From: Mugil cephalus
Taxonomy: Eukaryota; Chordata; Actinopteri; Mugiliformes; Mugilidae
DNA: 64,000 nucleotides
Assembly (NCBI RefSeq): GCF_022458985.1
Contig: NC_061785.1
Location: 1,791,816 to 1,855,815 of the forward strand
Reading direction: 5' to 3'
Position 1 is the stretch's first letter; every line of letters starts with the position of its first letter. This document shows, in pieces, positions 24,186 to 32,602 of this stretch. The notes under the pieces were generated by a model, which was not told the DNA's origin, did not search any database, and saw only the letters and a program-made list of their open reading frames with translations. The translations under genes and the position numbers were made by a program.

Positions 24186-25560
24186 TTTAGATCTGTTGTC
24201 TCTATATCTTCATGTACTCTATACCGCCCAAACTATACAGCATGGAAGTGCTCCCAAACAAACTTGTGGGACCAGTTTAGGGATGAACCTGTTCCTGTTC
24301 CAGAGCACGAACCAAGGTCCATAAAGACCTGGATGAGGAAGAACTGCTCAGAGTCCTGACCCCCGTAGGACCCCTTTGGGACGATTTAGATGAAGACTGT
24401 GATCCAGACCTTCTCCTCCTCAAACATCACTAATGAGCTTCTGGAAGAACGGTCCAAAAACTCCCATCGACACAATCCTGAATCTGTGGAAAACCTTCCT
24501 AGAAGATCTGAAGCTGTTAGAGCTGCAAAGGCTGGAGACGTCGTATTAAACCCTGTGGATTAAAGACGGGACGTCACTTAGATTCATACGTTTGACACAT
24601 TTAACGAAACACATTCACTAACGGCCACGTGATGAACGTAAACTCAGCTTAAATTTGATACACATTCATTTGGTATCGTATACATTTAGGAAGAAATCAG
24701 CTTTGTTTCTGAGCCCAGAGATGGTCTCTGTCCCTCAGAAACAGGAATCATATGAACCTGGAATCGACTCCAGATCTTCTACCTGACTGAAATAGTTCAC
24801 ACCTGCCCATGAAACAGATTTAGACTTTGAGTCCCTGGAATAAGACCATCTATGCTTTAATCACAAATTTATTATAGTGTTTATGAGCCAGTAGCTCTCA
24901 CAGTGTAAGAGTCAGTAGAGAGGCATCGTTTCATCAAGTAAGAAGCATCTTTAGAAAAGAGATAAAACTTTTGAACATTGTTATGATCAGACTCAGATAA
25001 GAAACTGATGGTTGACTCAGTCAGTGTGAGGTAGAGATTCATATTCAGAACATTTCATTGGTCCACAGGGAACGAAACACTTAAAGAAACAAACAAAAAT
25101 ATAGTAAAAACATGTTGTAGATGTTTAAACTTTGCAAACTGTCGATGTTTACGTGCGAGAGCAGCAGGACAGAATTATAATGCATTTAAATACTGGAGAA
25201 CACAAACAATATGTCAAAATGTCAGAACGTGGCTGTGATAAGAGGACGAGGATCATGGAAATAAATCCATGTGTGGTCTCAAAGTCAGATTTCCTGAACA
25301 GACTTTAATCTTTAACATATTCTCTTAGTCTCCAAACCGAAAACAAAGACACAAAACATGAATTTGTCAAACTAAGAGAAAAATATATAGAAAACAAATG
25401 TTGATTTAATGTCTCGTTGTAGAACATTTTACCTCGTGGAGACTTCACCTGTTACGTATTCAGGTTATTAAACGCACTTCAGTGAACATGGTTCCATGAA
25501 AAACCCTCCTGCTGTGATTCTGCTGTTCGTTCAGTGAGAGAATAAAGAGTCGACTCAGAA
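24186..25560. other. Spacer inside the inverted zinc-finger cluster
   Basis: Holds a Tc1-like relic at 24240-24600 and otherwise AT-rich, apparently non-coding DNA. This is where the homology between the two arms stops. Confidence 0.6.
24240..24600 (+). mobile_element. Tc1-like transposon relic (3' part)
   Basis: CCCTTTGGGACGATTTAGAT, GAACGGTCCAAAAACTCCC, GCTGTTAGAGCTGCAAAGGC and TTAAACCCTGTGGATTAA match the wording of a widespread fish Tc1-like element that ends in an E-containing catalytic region and a tail before its terminal repeat. The frame is interrupted and the terminal repeat was not found. Confidence 0.7.
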
Positions 25561-25640
25561 AGAAACGGTTTCTCTCCTGCGTGAACGTTCGTGTGAACCC
25601 TGAGATCATGGTGGTGAATAAACTCACATCCACGGCGTTT
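25560..25640 (-). pseudogene. Frameshifted last finger of unit B''
   Basis: Past the unit B'' stop, a neighbouring frame on the - strand continues as zinc-finger-like sequence (GCEFIHHHDLRVHTN, then VHAGEKPF). A one-base change just before the TGA at 25624 moved the reading frame and cut this remnant off. Confidence 0.65.
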
Positions 25641-26582
25641 TCCTCGTGTGAACAGTCATGTGAGTTTTAAGATGAGCCTCCCGGTTAAACGTCTTCCCAC
25701 ATATGCAGCAGCCGCATGGTCTCTGCTGTGAGTGGACTCTCATGTGTTTGGTCAGGTTTGACTTTACAGTGTAACTGTGACCACAAACGTCACAAGCAAA
25801 CGGTTTCTCTCCCGTGTGGAGTCTCATGTGAATCTTCAGAGTTCCACTTCGGTTAAATCTTCCACCACAAACGACACATGCGAAGGGTTTGACTCCGGTG
25901 TGAACTCTCATGTGCATCTTCAGACTCGCTCGATGCTTAAATCTCAGATCGCACACGTGACACGCAAACGGTTTCTCTCTTGTGTGGACGATCATGTGTC
26001 TGCTGAGGTTACAATCACGGGCAAATGTTTTTTCACAAACATTACAACTGTATGGTTTCTCCCCAGTGTGTCCCCTCATGTGGCTGTTAAGGTTTACGCC
26101 CTGAGTGAAACTCTGTCCACAAATATCACACACAAGAGTTTTTTTTCTTCTGTGAAGTCTCATACAAGCCTTGTCACCACCTTCTGTTTCAGTGGAGGTT
26201 TCATCAGCATGTGGCTGGAAATGAGTGTTTGGGTTTGAGTTCCTGGCTGGTTCCCGTGCACCAACGTCTTCTCCACCTCTTTCTGATTTCATCCGTTCAG
26301 TCCAGATGTTTGTCGGAGTCTCTGTCTCCGCGGTGTCTCCAGTTTGGCTCTGATTAAGCTGTGAGGACGGAGGTTTGTCTTGGTCGCTTTCACTTTTCAC
26401 AGCAGAGTCTTTGAACCTGGTGACATCAGCCTCCTCCAGCACATGAAGCTGTTCTTGCTCCTGGCTGGACAAGACTTCTTCCTGTTCCTCCTTTATGTGG
26501 ACGGGTCCTGGTCCCTGCTGCTCCAGACTGGGGCTCAAGTTAGAGGGAACTTCTTCTTTAATGACCGAGAGCTGCTGGACGT
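25624..26582 (-). CDS. C2H2 zinc-finger exon, unit B'' (6 fingers)
   Basis: Phase-1 exon after a TTTCCTGCAG acceptor. The first ~130 residues are almost identical to unit B (one residue differs near the start: S for L after DVQQL). The sequence then departs: the acidic segment is missing (STETEGGDKACMRLHRR), and six complete fingers follow (for example CDICGQSFTQGVNLNSHMRG and CCICGKTFNREAHLKTHMTV). The frame ends early at VHTRKTPWM because of a one-base shift that cuts off a further finger remnant. No first exon or upstream donor of its own was found; on the - strand it lies downstream of B'. It is either an alternative 3' exon of the - strand cluster or a dying copy. Confidence 0.7.
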
Positions 26583-26799
26583 CTGCAGGAAACACAAACA
26601 CAGATGTGTTAATGCACATGAAGCATATTCTCACTGTCACTTTGTGTACGGTATTTTTTGTTGCTTGTTGCCTGTTTAATGTTGTTGTCCTATTTAATTC
26701 TTTAATTTCTTTCTGGTCGCTGTTGTGCTGCTGTAAAGTACTACCTGATTTTATCTTATCTTAAACTGCACAGACTGATGGCTCTGTTGAATGTCTCTC

Positions 26800-27015
26800 T
26801 ATATCAATTCAGTTTTATTTATATAGCGCCAATAACAACACAAATCGTCTCAAGACGCTTCACAAAAACCAGCCTGAAACCTCCAGAGCAGCCTGAGGGA
26901 AAAACTCCCTTTAACAGGAAGAAACCTGGAGCAGAACCAGCTCATATGGAGGAACCATCTGCTGAAGACCAGCCGGGTAGAACCAGAGAAGAAGAACAGG
27001 AGGAATTAGTTTTCC
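26800..27015 (+). repeat. Fish dispersed repeat (TTTATATAGCGCCAA type)
   Basis: CAATTCAGTTTTATTTATAT, TAGCGCCAATAACAACACAA and GGAGCAGAACCAGCTCATAT are standard phrases of a short repeat found throughout teleost genomes. It inserted in the spacer between units B'' and B'. Open frames across it are accidental. Confidence 0.75.
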
Positions 27016-27351
27016 TGGGTAGTGAACTTTCCACATGAGGCTCATGTGCTCCTTTGTTTTGCCAGAGTTCAATCTAGTTCTTGACAAAAGCCACTTTTTG
27101 ACTAATTAATTACAAACAGGATAAACCTGATGACAAACTGTGATACAGCAAAGAGGTCTCAGGTTTAATGAGAACAATTTCTCATGATGAGCTACCGGAA
27201 AATTTCATTCATTTAAAACTAAATTCACATGAAGAAAACACAACAGGAAATTATAAAAACTCGTTCTAAAAACCACGATAGGTTCATCTGGATAAAGTTT
27301 TCAATGAATAAATGAAAACGAAACGAAGAGACTGTTTCTCACTTAATGATC

Positions 27352-27357
27352 TTTATT
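27352..27357 (-). terminator. Polyadenylation signal after unit B'
   Basis: TTTATT on the + strand (AATAAA on the - strand), the mirror of the signal at 24076 beyond unit B. Confidence 0.55.
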
Positions 27358-27610
27358 GATGTGAGGCTGTTCGTTAATACTACTGCAATAATAAGTAATC
27401 TGATTACTGCCAACGATGTCTCAGTAACCGTCCAAACACTATTACTTGTAGTGTAATGAGTAAATTTTATGGACTGATTGTAGAAACCAACCAGCGGCTC
27501 AGACAGCAGCTTCAGTTCATTCAAGTTTTCACATTGAGGTAATTAGGTTTTAAATCTCTGAGTCTCTCAGATCATATGTGAGAGTCCACGTGTCCCTACG
27601 AACAGACCGG

Positions 27611-28425
27611 TCACGTGATCGTCGTGTATATTTCACGACAATCAAATAGTTGGTTTATAGTGTGAACTCTCATGTGTATCTTTAAATGACTCAGTTGTTC
27701 ATATCGATAACCGCAGATATCACAACCGTACGGGTTCCCTTGTGAGTGGACTTTCATGTGTCTCTTTAAATTTCCCCGATGTGTGAATTTCTTTGCGCAC
27801 ACGTCACAGTCGAGCAGTTTCTCTCCCACGTGAAGCTTCATGTGGGTCTTTAGATTTCCATTTCGGTTAAATCTCTCACCACAAACCGAGCATCCAAAGG
27901 GCGTCTGTGAACCTACAAGTCTGAAACCGTTTTTATTAACCAAACATCTCTGAGGAGACGACTTGTTTCTCTGGGATTTCTGACGATTTAAACTTGACTC
28001 AGGTTCCTTATTGACACTGTGTTGGTTTTCAGGTCCAGAGGTTTTATGAGCATGTGGCTGGAAATGAGTGTTTGGGTTTGAGTTCCTGGCTGGTTCCCGT
28101 GCACCAACGTCTTCTCCACCTCTTTCTGATTTCATCCGTTCAGTCCAGATGTTTGTCGGAGTCTCTGTCTCCGCGGTGTCTCCAGTTTGGCTCTGATTAA
28201 GCTGTGAGGACGGAGGTTTGTCTTGGTCGCTTTCACTTTTCACAGCAGAGTCTTTGAACCTGGTGACATCAGCCTCCTCCAGCACATGAAGCTGTTCTTG
28301 CTCCTGGCTGGACAAGACTTCTTCCTGTTCCTCCTTTATGTGGACGGGTCCTGGTCCCTGCTGCTCCAGACTGGGGCTCAAGTTAGAGGGAACTTCTTCT
28401 TTAATGACCAAGAGCTGCTGGACGT
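27611..28425 (-). CDS. C2H2 zinc-finger exon, unit B' (3 fingers, internal deletion)
   Basis: Phase-1 exon, 271 codons plus two bases, after a TTTCCTGCAG acceptor. The first ~120 residues match units B and B''. The segment corresponding to B's acidic stretch is shortened (QPHAHKTSGPENQHS), and the first four fingers of B are missing. The last three remain and align with the last three of B: CGERFNRNGNLKTHMKLH; CAKKFTHRGNLKRHMKVH; CGYRYEQLSHLKIHMRVH. The join is RLVGSQTPFGC. The stop comes after a tail (FDCREIYTTIT) like that of B. The frame is open, so a three-finger protein is possible if spliced to a usable first exon. Unit A' just upstream offers a phase-matched donor. Confidence 0.72.
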
Positions 28426-28803
28426 CTGCAGGAAACACAAACACAGATGTGTTAATGCACATGAAGCAATTTCAATAAAAACACAGAGAGAGAGAAGGAA
28501 ATCTAACATTTAACTGCATTCAGCCTTTCAACTTTCAACCACCTCCTTGTCTCTGCTCCTTAGAAACTCTATAGTATGATGCTGTCACCACCGTGCTTCA
28601 CTGATGGGATGGTTTTAGTCAGACAGTGAGCTCTGCTCGATGATAAACTAAAATAATGGTTGAATTTATGCAAAAAATACTATATATTCTGTGTAACATT
28701 TTGTTGATATTCCTATAAAATCATTACCGTGACATGAATGTGTAGCTAAATTCTATTCTTATATAAGATGAATTACTTTTAATTATCTAATTTCAAACAT
28801 ATT

Positions 28804-29399
28804 TCATTGGTCACTTTGCCTCATTCTCCCACAGAAACATTCCTTATTAAATCTGTTATCAATCCCACCTGAAATGTGCTTGATGGAAACGTCCTGCGCC
28901 TGATGGACACTGAGGTTTTTAATCTCAACATTCGAGTGGTGTCGATAATAATCCTCTTCGTCCGCCGTGTCTGTGCTTAGTTCCTCCTCCTCATCGTCAC
29001 CATTTTCAAGTTTATAATCTGACGAAGGGCTCAGCCAACCATCGCCTTCATCATCAGCAACTTCAGTCTCAGAAGAGTCCGAAGACTTTTTATTAGTGCT
29101 GTTTGGATTTGGGTTCCGAGCTGGTTCTTCTCCATCAGCTTCTGTTTTCATCTGTGGAGCTGAGCTGCTGGTTGGAGACTCTGTCTCCTTCTCGTCTTCA
29201 GTTTGTCTTAGTTGAAGCTGTGAGAGAGGAGGTTTCTCTTCATCACCTTCACTCTTCACTTGAACCACAGCGAATGGGAACCGTTCCTCATGACTGGTCA
29301 AGAGTTCCTCCTGTTCCTCCTTTATGTGGAGCAGTTCTGGGTCCTGCTGGTCCAGATCGGGGGGAACTTCTTCTTTAATCGCCAACAGCTGCTGGACAT
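28804..29399 (-). CDS. Finger-less copy of zinc-finger unit A (unit A')
   Basis: Phase-1 exon after a TGTTGCATGCAG acceptor, 198 codons plus two bases, open to the stop at 28804. The first ~113 residues match unit A with only two changes seen (L for S after DVQQ; ADGEE for ADEEE). After the acidic segment (DDEGDGW; LENGDDEEEELSTDTADEED), A goes into its finger array; here the sequence passes straight to the linker module (VEIKNLSVHQAQDVSIKHIS). No zinc finger is left. A GTGGGA donor at 28868 in phase 1 would join it in frame to unit B' at 28425. No counterpart of exon 1 was found upstream. It could be a pseudogene, or a tether-only exon spliced onto B'. Confidence 0.65.
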
Positions 29400-29649
29400 C
29401 TGCATGCAACACAAACACACATATGTGCTATCGACCGTGACTTAAGGGATATCCATCGTAAGGTCACAGAGACATGGGCACTAACTGGCTATCTGCCATC
29501 ATGAGAATCACAGAGCGCTGTCGCAGGAACCACGAAGGTTTGAAGCAGGTTCAGCTCAAAATGCAGCCAAACAACTGTTCTGCACCGTTTTTGGGGACTT
29601 TTTGTGTTTGGCTGTGCAGAGTGACCGTTGTGTCTGCTGGTGTATTCAA

Positions 29650-29800
29650 GAGATCAGCTGCTAGCGCACAACACTGAGACCCAGGACTAATACAGCAGAA
29701 AAGCAATGAGCCCAAACTAAAATTATTTTTATTAAAGGAAAAATAATTTTAGTTTAGTTTATTAATTCTTATTAGTTGCTAATAAAGTTGAATCAATTCT
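29650..29800. repeat. hAT-related repeat fragment with perfect hairpin
   Basis: Shares phrases with the hAT-type blocks (GAGACCCAGGACT; GAGCCCAAACTAAAATT; TTTATTAATTC). It contains a perfect 17-bp inverted repeat (29714-29730 and 29739-29755) around an 8-base loop. Confidence 0.5.
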
Positions 29801-29931
29801 GAATCTGAATTGTCATATCTAACTTGTTTGAAACATTTTTAATATTAAAAAATAAATAAAATAAAAAAATACACACATGTGACGTCATCTGGAAGCGCCG
29901 GATAATCCTCTTGCCGATCTGATACTTACCT

Positions 29932-30445
29932 GCACCGTTACCGTGGTTTGTGACTCTACAGCGAGAAAAGTGGCTTTTTCCTTCAGCCTTTTCAATTTAC
30001 CTGCGTAATTGTGGTCCAGAGTTATGCGGCGGTGAACATCTGCCGGATCCCACACGGCTTCATACATCCGAGCTGCTGCATCGGGCAGTTTGCACAGTAG
30101 CATGATCCCGTCCACCGTCTCCTTTCTCGGGCTTTTATGGGAGCGCTTCACCATCGCTTCCCGGGGCCTTTTAGAGTAGTTGTGTGGGAAGACCGTCGGC
30201 ACAGCATTGTCTCTTAGCCTCCGTTTATCACCATCGGCCCCCGTCGGCTCATTTGGGGGTTGGTTAAAGGCCTGAAATGCGACCGGCACGAAGTGGAGAG
30301 AGTAGAGCCGCGGCTCCTCGGGACGCTGCGCATTTTCCAGCTCTATTTTCCTCTTATTGTCACTAGGAACTTTGTGGATACTCACGTCAGTATCTGCGTT
30401 GCCGTTGGTCTTGCAATTAGACCCAAAAACAGCAGAATGTGGCAT
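29932..30445 (-). CDS. THAP-like protein exon with lost zinc ligands
   Basis: The ATG at 30445 opens a frame that stays open to a consensus GTAAGT donor just below 29932 (phase 0), about 171 codons. The start (MPHSAVFGS) and the LYSLHF ... DNAVPTVFPHNY block have the layout of a THAP domain. However, the positions normally held by the first two Cys read Ser, the third Cys (CSxHF) reads Tyr, and the conserved Trp is absent; the His and the AVPTVF box remain. Further on, DHNYAGKLKRLKEK resembles the HNYA...LKRKL segment that often follows THAP domains. The next exon was not found. The donor is phase 0, so it cannot join unit A' (phase 1) in frame. It may be a decaying gene or a THAP fold without zinc. 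Confidence 0.5.
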
Positions 30446-30539
30446 TGTTTTACTAGCTTGTTTGTCTTCTTCTTTAGATTTGGAACCAGCTTTTAGGTGC
30501 CGCCACCTGCCGGACTGGAGTGTGGATTAGTAGTATTTG

Positions 30540-31320
30540 TAAAAGGGGGAAAAAAAACTTCAAAAGAAAAAACAAACAAGTAGAAATAAACTAAATCCTG
30601 TGCATTAGCCCTGTTTCCTTCTGGATCCTAATCAGATGTTTGTACGTTATCTTTCTCTTTTTCTCAGAAGGTTCTGTTCAGTAAAACCTAACTTAGCTTT
30701 TTGCGCTGTTGTTTTCAGCTCGTTTTTCTTCTTCTTCGTCTTCGCTTTCTTCTTCTTGGGTTTCTTGGCGGTAGCGAGGTGCAGGTCGATACTGAAATCT
30801 CGATACCTCCGATACCAGACCTTTATGCTCTAAAGTCGATTCTTAAATCAAAAATACTTTTGATACGTCAGTCATTTGAGGTAATGCGTGTCATTAACGG
30901 GGAAATAGTGGAAAGGAACTAAACTTTTGAGTTTTAGCAACACAACAAACCTTGGGAACCATCTCAGGTTAAACCACAACTCAGAGTACGAGGCATTTAT
31001 GATGAGAACAGAAGAGGAGAGAACAGAGTTAAATTTCAGAACAAGTCTCCTTATTTTGTAGTAGTTCTTAATAATTAAATTGATTGAACCCTTTGTTTCC
31101 TTTTGTTGTTGTTGTTTTAGCTCGGCTATATAGTAAAGTACCTCACTATACCTCCGAGTTTAAAATAAATAAATAAATTACTCTGATGTCCTGTATTCTT
31201 TATGATGCTATGATTTTAAATACACGACTTTCTTTAGATTCATCAGTATCACCGACACCACCTGAATTTTACTCAGTATCGGATCAGAAAAGAAATCAGT
31301 GGTATCGAACATCACAACTT
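30540..31320. repeat. Repeat-rich gap with GTATCGA-type motifs
   Basis: Clusters such as TCGATACTGAAATCTCGATA (about 30788-30810) and CAGTATCGGATCAGA (31275-31290) recall the ends of a fish hAT group also seen near 10130. I see no supported gene in this stretch. Confidence 0.4.
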
Positions 31321-31524
31321 TTAGGTGCATTACCGCCACCTCCTGGACTGGAGTGTGGAACAGAATGTAATATGAACTAAAAATCAATTTACAAGCTCCG
31401 TTACTTCAAAAAACCTGAAAATCGCACCAAAACACACCACCCCCTGAATTTCTCCTCAATAAATCTGCTGCATTAAACGGTATCTTATTTCTTTAAAATG
31501 CTGCTTTTAGTGAGAGTGTCTGTG

Positions 31525-31915
31525 TTTGGACACTCGAAGAGGATATGTTCTACTGTTTCTCTTAGTCCACAATGTTCACAGTTTCCTGTTTCTATGGTGT
31601 GAATAATGTGCTATTTAACCCTGGATGTCCAATTCTCATGCCTTATATGATGCTGCATCTGTGATTTTCTCTAATTTCTCCAACACTCTTTTATATATTG
31701 TAAAACTGGCAACCTCTATTCTCTCTGTCCCATTGTTTTTGCCATTTTTTCTTCATCTCTGGCTTCACCATGTTTTTAATCTCAGCTTTACAGTAGACTA
31801 AGTCACAACCACATTCTTGGCATACTTATTTGCTAATTCGTTCCCCTCTGTTCCTCTATGTGCTGGTTTGTGGTATTTCCTGTTCTTCTTCTTGGGTTTA
31901 TCATTATCATAATCA
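31525..31915 (-). pseudogene. LINE fragment: end of RNase H domain and 3' tail
   Basis: Read on the - strand, with frame breaks, 31840-31880 gives PAHRGTEGNELANKYAK, the end signature of a retroelement RNase H. Further 3', 31560-31660 gives RIGHPGLNSTLFT and GNCEHCGLRETVEHILFECP, the zinc-knuckle-like C-terminus of non-LTR retrotransposon ORF2. Only the 3' part is present, as usual for 5'-truncated LINE copies. Confidence 0.75.
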
Positions 31916-31924
31916 GATTTGCTA

Positions 31925-32345
31925 GTTTTACCAACACACAATATCTGGATTACAGTAGTTGATGCCTGAGAAGGTTTGAGTCAGTGTTTAGTCCAGAGGT
32001 TTCTTAAGTGTAGTTGGATTCAGTTCATATAAAAAGAGAAGCAGCAAGTCTCTGGCTGGACCACAGGTGTCAAACATGCGCCCACCAGAGGCTCTAATGT
32101 GGCCCACAGCATGAATTTGCAAAGTGCAAAAATAACACAGAAGAAAGAAAAGAGGAAAGTGGACAGAGCACAACACACAGGAGACCCAGGACTGAACAGC
32201 AGACTTATTTTTCTTAAGAAATTCCTTTTTTAAAGGATAATTTATGAATTCAAATTAATTCCTAATTTAGTTGTTCTTCTTTACTCTAAACCAAATGGGA
32301 AAAGTCTGAAGTTGTTGTTACGTATCTAGGTTATTATTCTGTATA
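31925..32345. repeat. Segmental direct repeat, right copy (left copy 19580-19998)
   Basis: Matches 19580-19998 in order and orientation, including a decayed hAT-type element beginning CCACAGGTGTCAAACATG at about 32070. It lies just upstream of chmp6. Confidence 0.65.
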
Positions 32346-32439
32346 AAATCTATAACAACAACAACAACACCAACATTAGTAATGAGTATACTAAATTATC
32401 TTTATAACAGAGTTTGTTTCCTCATTGAACATTTTTGTC

Positions 32440-32602
32440 CCTGCCCGGACCCCGTCCTTCCGGGTGTGGGTGTGGCTTACACAGATAATGGCGAAGGAGC
32501 TACAGGCGTTAGCGTCCTGAGAGAATAGTTGCAGCCAGAAACGGGTCAACACTCCTCCGCTGGTCCCCTGGTCGCTGCCGGTGGCTGGTATGCTGTGGCA
32601 GG
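32440..32602 (+). promoter_or_regulatory. Probable chmp6 promoter and 5' UTR
   Basis: A locally GC-rich stretch before the start codon contains a CTTCCGGGTG (ETS-like) site near 32457 and no TATA box, as usual for a broadly expressed gene. The assignment is inferred from position. Confidence 0.4.

Noticed and set aside
26380..26679. Hydrophobic open frame resembling a membrane protein, repeated at 22528-22809 and 28223-28513
   Set aside because: It is the antisense of the acidic tether exons B, B' and B''; it is conserved only because the sense strand is.
29103..29378. Leu/Val-rich open frame, also at 20567-20842
   Set aside because: Antisense of the tether in units A and A'.
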